Part shown: piece by piece, positions 26,588-34,982 of the stretch
Numbering within the stretch: the stretch's first letter is position 1
How the letters are laid out: each line of letters opens with the position of its first letter
Source: Lysinibacillus irui
GTDB taxonomy: Bacteria; Bacillota; Bacilli; Bacillales_A; Planococcaceae
Direction of reading: 5' to 3'
Assembly: GCF_028877475.1 (NCBI RefSeq)
Contig: NZ_CP113527.1
Span: 3,899,501 to 3,963,500, forward strand
DNA: 64,000 nt
Made by a program: the position numbers and the translations under genes
The notes under the pieces: generated by a model
Told to the model about the DNA's origin: nothing
Seen by the model: only the letters and a program-made list of their open reading frames with translations
The model's database searches: none

Positions 26588-26627
26588 CACATCTTTCTTG
26601 TTAGATGAAAGATGTGATTTGATTTTT
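26588..26627 (+). terminator. Terminator of bioY
   Basis: CACATCTTTC and GAAAGATGTG form a 10-bp stem around nine bases, followed by ATTTGATTTTT. Confidence 0.65.
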
Positions 26628-26700
26628 GGTAGTAGATCATGTCCATTATTTCTGCACATTTATTTGCTACAGTATTAGCAAATAGTGAGGAGGATATGAC

Positions 26701-27270
26701 ATGATATTCAAACAAAAATGGTCAATGGCACTACTATCAGTATTAGCTTTACTTACTTTATCTGCTTGTACGGAGGATCAAACGAAGCCTGCGTCTACAT
26801 CTAATCATACGACTGAAGAAATGGATCATTCGACAATGAACCATTCAAGTTCAGGCGAAGTACCAGCTACATTAAAAATTGCTGAAAATCCGAAGTTTCC
26901 TGTAGGAAGTACAGCTATTATTACGAACGGGCATATGGACGGTATGAAAGGTGCAGAAGCAGAAATAGTCGGGGCCTATGATACGACTGCTTATGTTATT
27001 TCCTATGAACCAACTACAGGTGAAGAACCTGTTAAAAATCATAAGTGGGTCATTCACGAAGAATTAATTGATCCCGAAGAAGCACCTCTGGCTCCTGGTA
27101 CAGAAGTAAAAACGGATGCAGCGCATATGGAAGGTATGGAAAATGCGCTTGTCCATATTGAAGAGGCTGTACAAACAACTGTTTATATGGTGGATTACAC
27201 TTCCACTTTAAATGGTGAGGCAGTAAAAAATCATAAATGGGTAACAGAAGAAGAGTTAACTTCAAAATAA
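26701..27270 (+). CDS. YdhK-like lipoprotein with two DUF1541 domains
   Basis: 189 residues. A lipobox (LTLSAC, C23) marks it as a lipoprotein; a His/Met-rich linker follows (TEEMDHSTMNHSS), then two tandem DUF1541 repeats (about 60-120 and 125-187; each with GHMDGMKGAEAEI or AHMEGMENALVHI and VKNHKWV). The Met/His pattern suggests metal binding, and family members are often found near copper-resistance genes, but the function is not proven. It is convergent with a two-component system. Strong GAGGAGG ribosome site. Confidence 0.87.
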   Translation: MIFKQKWSMALLSVLALLTLSACTEDQTKPASTSNHTTEEMDHSTMNHSSSGEVPATLKIAENPKFPVGSTAIITNGHMDGMKGAEAEIVGAYDTTAYVISYEPTTGEEPVKNHKWVIHEELIDPEEAPLAPGTEVKTDAAHMEGMENALVHIEEAVQTTVYMVDYTSTLNGEAVKNHKWVTEEELTSK

Positions 27271-27273
27271 TTT

Positions 27274-27313
27274 AAACAACCTCTCCCAGTAGGTATGGTA
27301 GAGGTTGTTTTCT
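27274..27313. terminator. Bidirectional terminator
   Basis: AAACAACCTCT and AGAGGTTGTTT form an 11-bp stem between the convergent lipoprotein and response-regulator genes. Confidence 0.8.
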
Positions 27314-28004
27314 AGTTTTTATGTTCAAGTGCTGCGGACTTATGCCATTTATAACCGATACCCCATACTGTTTGTAAATAATCATCCGCAGGGAAGCCGC
27401 TTTTTCTTAATTTTTCTCGTAAATTACGCACATGTGAATCAATCGTACGATCTTCAATCATTACATTATATCCCCAAACTGTGTTGATAAGATGTTCTCT
27501 GGAAAATACTTTATTTTGATGATTTAAAAATAAGGCTAGCATGGAAAATTCCTTTGGTGTTAATGAGATTGCCTTTTGTTGAAAATAAAGTTCAAACGCT
27601 TCCTTATCTAATCGTAGCCCCTCAATGCATATAACTTTTTCATCTATTTTCGCCCTTCTTAATACCGCATGTATACGCGCTAATAACTCTTCCTCATCAA
27701 AAGGCTTTAAAATATAATCATCAGCACCCATGTTTAAGCCTTTTACAATATCAGCATGCTCTCCTTTTGCCGTAAGCATAATAATAGGCACATCCCAAAA
27801 CTTCCTAATTTCCTGGCAAGCTTGCCACCCATCCATCTCCGGCATCATAATATCCAACAGAACTAAATCCACATGCTCTTCTTCTAAATAATCGAGTCCT
27901 TCTAGAACGGACGACATGGCTCTACAATGAAAAGTAGGCTCTAAGTAAAGGGTCAATAAATCTAACATTCTTGGCTCATCGTCTATGCATAAAATAGTCT
28001 TCAT
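27312..28004 (-). CDS. OmpR/PhoB-family response regulator
   Basis: 230 residues: receiver (D8-D9 acidic pocket, phospho-acceptor D51 in LLDIMMPEMDGW, K in YILKPF) and a C-terminal winged-helix DNA-binding domain (LTPKEFSMLALFL, DSHVRNLREKLRK, WGIGYKW). It overlaps its kinase gene by 29 bp. Targets are not visible; the nearest candidate is the convergent DUF1541 lipoprotein gene. Confidence 0.9.
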   Translation of the reverse strand: MKTILCIDDEPRMLDLLTLYLEPTFHCRAMSSVLEGLDYLEEEHVDLVLLDIMMPEMDGWQACQEIRKFWDVPIIMLTAKGEHADIVKGLNMGADDYILKPFDEEELLARIHAVLRRAKIDEKVICIEGLRLDKEAFELYFQQKAISLTPKEFSMLALFLNHQNKVFSREHLINTVWGYNVMIEDRTIDSHVRNLREKLRKSGFPADDYLQTVWGIGYKWHKSAALEHKN

Positions 28005-29376
28005 TCGCTTCTACTCCCTTAAACAATAATTCAAAAGTAGTTCCTTTATTGATTTCACTGCTAACCTTCACTTTCCCCCCATGTGCCTCTACCAATTCCT
28101 TAACAATAGCAAGTCCTAGACCAGAGCCACCTAGAGCACGACTACGGGATTTTTCCACTCGATAAAACCGTTCGAAAATATAAGGTACATCCTCCGCTGG
28201 AATCCCTTTTCCTGTATCTTTCACAATGATGCTTATCACATCTTTGTTTTTTTTAACAGTGACTGAGGTGGTTTCTCCAGGTGCACAGTAGATTAACGCG
28301 TTATTTAATAGATTAAGGAGGATTTGCTCTAGTCTTGCTTCATCTGCCCATAGAAGTAAGCCTTTTTCACAATGTACATCGAAATATATACCTTTCTCTT
28401 GAAAAGCAGGATGTAATTTTTCTTCCATGCTTGTAATAAATGAATGTAGCTGGATACATTGTTTTTCAATTACAAATGAGTTTTCATCCATTTTCGCTAA
28501 ATCAAATAAATCCTTGATGAGTCGAGAAAGTCTATTGGTTTCTTCTATTATAATGGCTAAATACTTTTGACGATCTTGCTCTATCAAATCCCGTTTGGCA
28601 AGAATGTCGGTATAGCCTTTAATAAATGTTAGTGGGGTGCGGAGCTCATGTGCAATGCTTGACAAAAACTCCTTACGCTCTTGCCTTAAATGATTTAAGT
28701 CATTAGACAACAGTTGGATGGCATTCGCTAAATCACCAAGTTCGTCTTTTGAATTCGTAGAAAGGTCGACTGTAAAATCACCTTTACTCATGTTCAATGT
28801 AGCCTCTTTCATCTGGATTAATGGTTTTGCAAGCTTTTTAGATAGCACGATAATCACCGCTATAGTGACAAGACCAGAAACAATGCCAACTATAAGAAAA
28901 TGCTTATTTAAACGTTTCATTAAGGCGTGGATGGAATCTGTATGTTGAAACATAAAAACGTAGCCAATCGTTGTTTGCTGTTCTTTAATAGGACTGATAG
29001 TGGCAATAGCCTTAGCCTCTTGCCAGTTAGCTTGCAATACTCTTCCCTTATAAGGTATTTCCCCGTCTATCTTACTGAACATATCTCTAATTTCTGGATG
29101 GGGTTGCGATGAAGCTAGTATTTCTCCCTGATGATTAGTAACCACTACATCCGTACTTTCATCCGATTCCATAAGTACTATATGGGCCAAGGTTTCGTTA
29201 TTAAAGTTCTGTTCTAATATTGTACGATGGGAGTTTCCCCTTGCTTGTAAGCTTGCTAATTCCTCTTCAACACGAGAATTAGTCAAGGAGGCATGTAAAA
29301 AAAACATCATAAATGTTTCGATACAAAATAATGTGATGAAAAAAATGATACCTAACTTCAGTGATAACTTTCTCAT
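27976..29376 (-). CDS. Sensor histidine kinase
   Basis: 466-residue membrane kinase: TM1 (about 8-29), an extracytoplasmic domain of about 130 residues, TM2 (about 160-179), HAMP (about 180-232), HisKA with H243 in SIAHELRTPLT, and HATPase_c (N box NLLNNALIY, DTGKGIP, GGSGLGLAIV). The stimulus is unknown; the extracytoplasmic part looks like a small PAS/Cache-type domain. Partner of the overlapping response regulator. Ribosome site GGTGG. Confidence 0.9.
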   Translation of the reverse strand: MRKLSLKLGIIFFITLFCIETFMMFFLHASLTNSRVEEELASLQARGNSHRTILEQNFNNETLAHIVLMESDESTDVVVTNHQGEILASSQPHPEIRDMFSKIDGEIPYKGRVLQANWQEAKAIATISPIKEQQTTIGYVFMFQHTDSIHALMKRLNKHFLIVGIVSGLVTIAVIIVLSKKLAKPLIQMKEATLNMSKGDFTVDLSTNSKDELGDLANAIQLLSNDLNHLRQERKEFLSSIAHELRTPLTFIKGYTDILAKRDLIEQDRQKYLAIIIEETNRLSRLIKDLFDLAKMDENSFVIEKQCIQLHSFITSMEEKLHPAFQEKGIYFDVHCEKGLLLWADEARLEQILLNLLNNALIYCAPGETTSVTVKKNKDVISIIVKDTGKGIPAEDVPYIFERFYRVEKSRSRALGGSGLGLAIVKELVEAHGGKVKVSSEINKGTTFELLFKGVEANEDYFMHRR

Positions 29377-29440
29377 CTATAACCACCATTTTTCTTTTTC
29401 TTAAAAGTATAACGTGTAAATGTGAAAAATCCATGCAGAA

Positions 29441-29477
29441 GTAAAAAAAGCCCATAAGTATATTGAATACCTATGGG
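29441..29477 (-). terminator. Terminator of the mhq-type cluster
   Basis: CCCATAGGTAT and ATACTTATGGG on the minus strand, with seven T residues after the stem; about 10 bp beyond the stop of the FMN reductase gene. Confidence 0.75.
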
Positions 29478-29487
29478 TCAGATTAAT

Positions 29488-30030
29488 TTAAATGTATTTT
29501 TTTGCCCAGTTTAAGAAGTTATCAATGACAACGTCAAGGAATTTCACAGTGCCTTCATCTGTTAAATTGCCTTCTGCATCGAATTTAGTGTGAACAGCAC
29601 CAATATAAACATCATTGCCACTTAGTAATGGTGAGTTAATACCAGGAGAGAATAAAATATCTCGTAAATGTAATTGAGCTTTTACAGTACCTAAGTTCCC
29701 CATAGATGCGCCCATAATGATAGATGGCTTACCAATCATTACTTTATCTACACGAGACAACCAGTCAATGGCATTAACCATCACACCTGGAACTGTACCA
29801 TTATATTCTGGTGTAACCCATAGCACAGCATCTGCTGCTTTTACTTTTGCTTTAAAATCAAGAACTTCTTGTGGTGCTTCATTTTCGATATCTTGATTGT
29901 ACATTGGTAAATCCTTTAAGCTTAAAACTTCAAGCTCTAATTTTTCTGTATAACGCTTTTGAATAAAGTGAGCTAATTGCATGTTATAAGATTCTTTACG
30001 AATACTACCAACGATGGCTACTACTTTCAT
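29488..30030 (-). CDS. NADPH-dependent FMN reductase (quinone/azo reductase family)
   Basis: 180-residue flavodoxin-like reductase: FMN-phosphate loop GSIRKESYN (8-16) and the flavin ring contact PEYNGTVPGVMVNAIDW (about 98-114). It is last in the unit mhqO-mhqN-this gene, with 63 bp to the preceding gene, so a role in reducing quinones or related electrophiles is likely. It takes the place that azoR2 or mhqP occupy in the B. subtilis MhqR regulon, but it is a different family from AzoR. Confidence 0.85.
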   Translation of the reverse strand: MKVVAIVGSIRKESYNMQLAHFIQKRYTEKLELEVLSLKDLPMYNQDIENEAPQEVLDFKAKVKAADAVLWVTPEYNGTVPGVMVNAIDWLSRVDKVMIGKPSIIMGASMGNLGTVKAQLHLRDILFSPGINSPLLSGNDVYIGAVHTKFDAEGNLTDEGTVKFLDVVIDNFLNWAKKYI

Positions 30031-30093
30031 GATGTTTCCTCCTAAATGTACATTAAACTTAGTATTTGTATAGCTATTGTATTTTATACCACT

Positions 30094-30711
30094 TTAATAG
30101 TAAGTGGCAAATTCTTCAACTGGCTTTCGATAACCACGAAGACGACGACTACTTTCTTTTTCTTTCCCAATTGTGATCATTAGAGCTATTTCATGTGTTT
30201 CTGGTACATTAAATAGTTCACGCATTTTTTGATCATCAAAACCAATCATTGGACAAGTGTCCCAGCCGCGATTTTTTGCAGCTAGCATAAATAACATGGC
30301 AGACAAAGATGCATTACGAATTGCTTCATCTTTCATAAATGCATCCCCACGTTCTTCATAAAAGTTTGTATTTTCAGCTACTAGCTCATCTAATTCACAA
30401 GCTGTAATAATACCTAAATCAACCATACCTTGACTTAATTCAGCAGTATTTTTATACGCCTCTTTATCACCTAATACAAGTATTACCGCTGAAGCTGAAT
30501 GTACTTTATATTGTCCATAGGCTGCTTCTCGAACCTTTTCTTTCATATCTTCATCCAACACCACTATATAATTAGCATGTTGTAAGTTAAATGCTGATGG
30601 AGCGAGCTTAACATCCTCCAAAATAGGACGTATGTCTTCCACAGTCATTTTGACGTCCTTGAGAAAATTATTAGCAGAGCGACGCTTATCAATCAGCTTG
30701 GAAAATTCCAT
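30094..30711 (-). CDS. mhqN: Nitroreductase family protein
   Basis: 205-residue FMN-dependent nitroreductase: RRSANNFLKD at the N-terminus (FMN phosphate contact), LAPSAFNLQHANYIVV, and LAAKNRGWDTCPMIGFD in the C-terminal half. B. subtilis MhqN occupies the same place beside the ring-cleaving dioxygenase MhqO. Likely detoxifies quinones or nitroaromatics. It lies 68 bp after mhqO with no terminator. Confidence 0.85.
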   Translation of the reverse strand: MEFSKLIDKRRSANNFLKDVKMTVEDIRPILEDVKLAPSAFNLQHANYIVVLDEDMKEKVREAAYGQYKVHSASAVILVLGDKEAYKNTAELSQGMVDLGIITACELDELVAENTNFYEERGDAFMKDEAIRNASLSAMLFMLAAKNRGWDTCPMIGFDDQKMRELFNVPETHEIALMITIGKEKESSRRLRGYRKPVEEFATYY

Positions 30712-30779
30712 TTTTAAACCCCCAATACAGTTATGTATTCATTCAGTAGAGAAACATCTCTCTACTGAATGGAATAGTA

Positions 30780-31763
30780 TTACTCATATTCTTTATCGAA
30801 CGTAATAGAGCTTCTTACAGTGTCAATTGGACGTACAAGTCCTTCAATCTGTGCGCGTTTAGGTTCTAAAAATGGTGGTAATGATAATTTTTCTCCTAGT
30901 GTTTCATATGGCTCGTCTCCCATAAATCCAGGACCGTCAGTAGCTAATTCAAATAAAATTTGCGGTGCAACTCGTGCGTACAATGATTCAAAGAAATGAC
31001 GATTTACATAGCCAGAAGTGTGGAAACCAAAGCTTTCAAAGCGTGCAGTCCATTCATCTAATACCGCACGATCTTCTACACGGAAGGCTGCATGGTGAAC
31101 TGTGCCAAAACCTTGACGAGCAACTGGTAACACAGTGTTATGCTCAACAATTATTTGAGCGCCATTCCCTCCCTCACCTACTTCAAATAGGTGGAAGTCG
31201 CCTTCTTCAGCAATTTCTTTAAAGAGCATTACTTTTTCTAACATATCTTTAAAGTATTTAAAATTGGCCACACGGACGAATACTGGACCTAATCCTGTAA
31301 TCGCATATTCAAGTGGAATAGGGCCATCTTGCCAAGGCGTACCAGAAGCAACACCTGTATTATGTTCATCAGAAATAAGCTGATAGTGCTGATCGTCAAA
31401 ATCAACGAACGACAGAGTTTTCGCACCAAATTGTTCCTTAATACCAGTATGTTTTACATTTAAACGATCAAAGCGTTTAACCCAATAATCTAAAGCTGCG
31501 TCCGTTGGTACACGGAAAGAAGTTTTTGAAATTTCATTTGTACCATGCACTCCTTTTGGAATGTTCGGGAAATCAAAGAATGTCATATCAGTTCCTGCAC
31601 TACCTTTATCATCCGCAAAGAATAGATGATATGTTTGAATATCATCCTGATTCACTGTTTTCTTCACTAAACGCATTCCTAAAACAAATGTAAAGAATTT
31701 GTAATTCTCTTCAGCACTACTTGTGATAGCCGTTACATGGTGTACACCTTTTAAATGATTCAT
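30780..31763 (-). CDS. mhqO: Ring-cleaving dioxygenase (VOC/glyoxalase fold)
   Basis: 327 residues with tandem VOC modules. The N-terminal one starts LKGVHHVTAIT (metal-ligand His 8 region) and reads FDDQHYQL; the second contains GTVHHAAFRVED and ILFELATDGPGF. This is the MhqO/MhqE/YkcA branch, which opens hydroquinone or catechol rings. It follows a perfect MhqR-type palindrome and starts with AGGAGG. Expression is expected to be induced by quinone-like electrophiles. Confidence 0.9.
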   Translation of the reverse strand: MNHLKGVHHVTAITSSAEENYKFFTFVLGMRLVKKTVNQDDIQTYHLFFADDKGSAGTDMTFFDFPNIPKGVHGTNEISKTSFRVPTDAALDYWVKRFDRLNVKHTGIKEQFGAKTLSFVDFDDQHYQLISDEHNTGVASGTPWQDGPIPLEYAITGLGPVFVRVANFKYFKDMLEKVMLFKEIAEEGDFHLFEVGEGGNGAQIIVEHNTVLPVARQGFGTVHHAAFRVEDRAVLDEWTARFESFGFHTSGYVNRHFFESLYARVAPQILFELATDGPGFMGDEPYETLGEKLSLPPFLEPKRAQIEGLVRPIDTVRSSITFDKEYE

Positions 31764-31780
31764 TTTCTATTCCTCCTATT

Positions 31781-31798
31781 TATCTCGATATCGAGATA
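31781..31798. promoter_or_regulatory. MhqR operator before mhqO
   Basis: Perfect 18-bp palindrome TATCTCGATATCGAGATA, matching the MhqR-box pattern TATCTCGA..TCGAGATA, directly upstream of the mhqO ribosome site and downstream of mhqR. Confidence 0.88.
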
Positions 31799-31815
31799 TA
31801 TGTGTAAAAATTTTT

Positions 31816-32250
31816 TTATTGTTTTAAAGCATTTTTGCCAACCTTTTTAAGAGACAAAATCATTGTGTCCAGCTCTTGAGATTCCAATACTTCAAAAATC
31901 TCATTTATTTTTTGTTCATGCTTAGGGAAAATCTCTTCCATCAATGTCTGTCCCTCATACGTTAATAATACGTAAGTAACACGGCGATCTTTTGGACACG
32001 ACTTTCGATATACAAAGCCTTTTTGTTCGAGCTTATCAATCACATAGGTAATACTACTACTTGCAATTAATATTTTTTTACCAATTACTTGAATAGGTTG
32101 TTCTCCGCGATGGTACAAAAATTCAAGAACCGAAAACTCGGTTTGATTTAAATCATATTGAAGTAAATCTCTTTTAGTTGCATCCTGAATCGTTTGATAT
32201 GCTCGGAACAAGACCGTAAATGCTTTTAAGTTACGATTGTTATCCTTCAT
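31816..32250 (-). CDS. mhqR: MhqR-like MarR-family repressor
   Basis: 144-residue MarR protein with the winged helix at about 35-100 (LNQTEFSVLEFLYHRGEQPIQ, SSSITYVIDKLEQKGFVYRKSCPKDRRVTYV). It lies immediately upstream of mhqO in the same direction and has an operator copy before its own gene as well as one before mhqO, giving autoregulation plus control of the cluster. B. subtilis MhqR responds to 2-methylhydroquinone, catechol and diamide. Confidence 0.88.
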   Translation of the reverse strand: MKDNNRNLKAFTVLFRAYQTIQDATKRDLLQYDLNQTEFSVLEFLYHRGEQPIQVIGKKILIASSSITYVIDKLEQKGFVYRKSCPKDRRVTYVLLTYEGQTLMEEIFPKHEQKINEIFEVLESQELDTMILSLKKVGKNALKQ

Positions 32251-32279
32251 ACGACTCCCTCTTTTACTTCGAATTCAAT

Positions 32280-32297
32280 TATCTTTAATTCGAGATA
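32280..32297. promoter_or_regulatory. MhqR operator before mhqR
   Basis: TATCTTTAATTCGAGATA, two changes from the symmetrical TATCTCGAATTCGAGATA, 30 bp upstream of the mhqR start. Confidence 0.8.
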
Positions 32298-32343
32298 ATA
32301 ATAACACATTCATTTTTAATCGGCAACTATTTTCTTTCTTCAT

Positions 32344-32368
32344 GTTTGTTATCTTCTTGTACGGGTAG
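32344..32368 (+). promoter_or_regulatory. Candidate sigma-B promoter of the catalase gene
   Basis: GTTTGT (32344-32349), 13-bp spacer, GGGTAG (32363-32368), close to the sigma-B pattern GTTT / GGGTAT, 34 bp before the start codon. B. subtilis katE is sigma-B dependent. Confidence 0.5.
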
Positions 32369-32401
32369 AAGGTAGTTGTAACTTATAAAGGAGGATTCTA
32401 A

Positions 32402-34387
32402 ATGAAAAAAGATGTAAATCAAAAACAACAGCAGCTAGAAGCATTCCGAGTAAGTGATAAAGGTCAACCTCTCACAACCAATCAAGGCTTGAAAATATCA
32501 GAAGATGAACATTCATTAAAAGCAGGTGAACGAGGACCTACTTTAATGGAAGATTTTCATTTTCGTGAAAAGATGACGCATTTTGATCATGAACGAATTC
32601 CTGAAAGAGTAGTACACGCACGTGGATCTGCAGCACACGGAATTTTTGAAACATATGAATGTGCAAGTGACATTACAAAGGCACAATTTTTAAACGGAAA
32701 AGGAACCAAAACACCTGTCTTTGTTCGTTTTTCTACTGTTGCAGGCTCAAGAGGCTCAGCAGATACTGTCCGTGATGCACGTGGCTTCGCTACAAAATTT
32801 TATACACAGGAAGGTAATTACGATTTAGTCGGCAATAATATTCCTGTATTTTTTATTCAGGACGCTATTAAATTCCCCGATTTTGTACACGCAGTAAAAC
32901 CTGAACCGAATAACGAAATTCCTCAAGCTCAAAGTGCCCATGATACATTTTGGGATTTCATTGCAAACAATCAGGAATCTGCTCATATGGTGATGTGGCA
33001 TATGTCGGATAGATCCATTCCACGAAGTTACCGAATGATGGAGGGCTTTGGTGTGAATACCTACCGCTTCGTCAATAAAGAAGGAAAAGCGCATTTTGTT
33101 AAATTTCATTGGAAACCTAAACTTGGCGTTAAATCACTTGTCTGGGATGAGGCACAAATCATTGCCGGAAAAGATCCCGATTTCCATCGTAGAGATTTAT
33201 GGGAATCAATAGAGCGTGGTCATTTTCCAGAGTGGGAGTTGGGTGTGCAGCTAATTCCTGTTGAAGATGAGTTTAAATTTAGTTTTGATATTCTCGATGC
33301 CACAAAAATATGGCCAGAAGAGGAAGTTCCAGTACGCATTCTTGGTAAGATGACATTAAATAAAAACGTTGATAATTTCTTTGCTGAAACAGAGCAAGCT
33401 GCATTCCATGTCGGACATGTTGTACCTGGTATTGATTTTTCAAACGACCCTTTATTACAAGGTCGCTTATTCTCTTATACAGATACGCAGTTAATAAGAC
33501 TTGGAGGACCAAACTTCCATGAAATCCCTATTAATAAACCGATCTGTCCTTTCCATAATAATCAGCGTGATGGCTATGGCCGACAAACAATCAATGTTGG
33601 GCAAGTTAGCTATCATAAAAATTCCTTAGCTAGTAATACACCAAGCCCTGTCTCTGAAGCAGATGGAGGATACACACATTATCAGGAAAAAGTGGAAGGC
33701 CATAAAGTACGTGCACGTAGCGATAGTTTTAAAGACCATTTTTCACAAGCGAGATTATTCTGGCTTAGTATGACAGAAATTGAGAAAAAGCATATCATCA
33801 ATGCCTTTAGCTTTGAATTAGGAAAAGTAAAGAATAAATCGATTCGAAAACAAGTTGTAGATATGTTTGCTCATGTCAGTTATACACTCGCAGCGTCTAT
33901 CGCAGATAATATTGGTATTATTCCGCCAGTACAAAAAGAGGTACCCCCTATTACACAAACTTCACCTGCTGTTAGCCAGATCATCAATGCTGTTGAAAGT
34001 GCCCAAACTTCTAAAGTAGCGGTAATCGTTTCAGAAAACACGAATGAAAAATTAAATGATCTGATTGCTACTCTATTAAGTGAAAATATAGTAGTTGAAC
34101 TTGTGAGTACTAAACAGGGCATAATAAATGGTTATGAAGTTCACGAAACATTTTCTACTACTTCTTCAGTGCTCTATGATGGTGTTTATGTTACGGGGAC
34201 ATTCCAAGATTCCTCACTACAAGTAAAATCAGAACAGTTCATTGAAGAGGCCTATCAACATTGTAAAACGATAGGCTTTACAGAAAATATTTCGTTTTTA
34301 CAGCATATTGCCAATCAAAATGGTGTGACAAACAATCTAAACTCTTTTATTCATTTACTTGCAAAACATCGACATTGGGTACGCTAA
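32402..34387 (+). CDS. katE: Large-subunit heme catalase (KatE/HPII type)
   Basis: 661-residue clade-2 catalase. The core (about 45-510) has the distal histidine H72 in RVVHARGSAAHG, the distal Asn in DLVGNNIPVFF and the proximal Tyr block RLFSYTDTQLIR. A linker and a C-terminal flavodoxin/class-I GATase-like domain follow (about 535-655), shorter than in E. coli HPII. Protects against hydrogen peroxide in stationary or stressed cells. AAAGGAGG ribosome site; the upstream region has a sigma-B-like promoter and no clear PerR box. Divergent from mhqR. Confidence 0.92.
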   Translation: MKKDVNQKQQQLEAFRVSDKGQPLTTNQGLKISEDEHSLKAGERGPTLMEDFHFREKMTHFDHERIPERVVHARGSAAHGIFETYECASDITKAQFLNGKGTKTPVFVRFSTVAGSRGSADTVRDARGFATKFYTQEGNYDLVGNNIPVFFIQDAIKFPDFVHAVKPEPNNEIPQAQSAHDTFWDFIANNQESAHMVMWHMSDRSIPRSYRMMEGFGVNTYRFVNKEGKAHFVKFHWKPKLGVKSLVWDEAQIIAGKDPDFHRRDLWESIERGHFPEWELGVQLIPVEDEFKFSFDILDATKIWPEEEVPVRILGKMTLNKNVDNFFAETEQAAFHVGHVVPGIDFSNDPLLQGRLFSYTDTQLIRLGGPNFHEIPINKPICPFHNNQRDGYGRQTINVGQVSYHKNSLASNTPSPVSEADGGYTHYQEKVEGHKVRARSDSFKDHFSQARLFWLSMTEIEKKHIINAFSFELGKVKNKSIRKQVVDMFAHVSYTLAASIADNIGIIPPVQKEVPPITQTSPAVSQIINAVESAQTSKVAVIVSENTNEKLNDLIATLLSENIVVELVSTKQGIINGYEVHETFSTTSSVLYDGVYVTGTFQDSSLQVKSEQFIEEAYQHCKTIGFTENISFLQHIANQNGVTNNLNSFIHLLAKHRHWVR

Positions 34388-34388
34388 T

Positions 34389-34420
34389 CAAAAAGCCAGC
34401 TAACGTTTGTTAGCTGGCTC
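34389..34420. terminator. Bidirectional terminator between katE and the YusW gene
   Basis: AGCCAGCTAAC and GTTAGCTGGCT form an 11-bp stem; the T-run is strongest on the minus strand. Confidence 0.8.
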
Positions 34421-34423
34421 ATA

Positions 34424-34888
34424 TTATTTAATTCGTTTAAATTCCTTTTCATTGCCGTCAACAAACTCTACATCCACCTCAATGGATTGGAAGCTATCAT
34501 CAATATTAAATACTTTGATTACTTGATCAATCACTTCATCATTAGGCGTTGTCGAATCAAAATTCAACTGCTTAAATAACGGCTCTAATTTTGTATAAGC
34601 CTCATCACCCTGCAGTTTTTCATTTTTTCGATCATCTTGTAACTTTGCCTCTATCCCTGTTTTCTTATCCTCATACTCTACCTCATAAGACTCCGTTGCA
34701 GAGTAATCAACATCTAATGAAAACTCAATAAAATTAAATGTCATTTGGTCTGTAGGCGTTTCACCAGTTTGTTGACTAGCATTCTGATCTGCTGGTGCAT
34801 TAGCAGGTACATCCTTAACTTCATCCTTATTACAACCATAAAGAATGACAGTTACTAAAGAAACTGCTAATAAAAGTTTACATTTCAT
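34424..34888 (-). CDS. YusW-family lipoprotein
   Basis: 154 residues with a lipobox ending at C19 (VILYGC), a short acidic/Gln-rich spacer and a YusW-like domain (about 48-154: MTFNFIEFSLDVDYSATESYEVEYE, IDDSFQSIEVDVEF). Outer face of the membrane; no known function. Ribosome site AAAGGAGTG. It lies in the same direction as the SLH protein upstream but is separated from it by a terminator. Confidence 0.8.
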   Translation of the reverse strand: MKCKLLLAVSLVTVILYGCNKDEVKDVPANAPADQNASQQTGETPTDQMTFNFIEFSLDVDYSATESYEVEYEDKKTGIEAKLQDDRKNEKLQGDEAYTKLEPLFKQLNFDSTTPNDEVIDQVIKVFNIDDSFQSIEVDVEFVDGNEKEFKRIK

Positions 34889-34940
34889 ATAGACACTCCT
34901 TTCTTACATATTCTTCCCCGTTTCCTTTCAAACTAACCTA

Positions 34941-34976
34941 AAAAAGACATCCCCTTCAATTGAGGAGATGTCTTTG
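34941..34976 (-). terminator. Terminator of the YcdB/SLH gene
   Basis: AAAGACATCTCC and GGGGATGTCTTTTT on the minus strand, six bases after the stop codon. Confidence 0.82.
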
Positions 34977-34982
34977 GATTTA

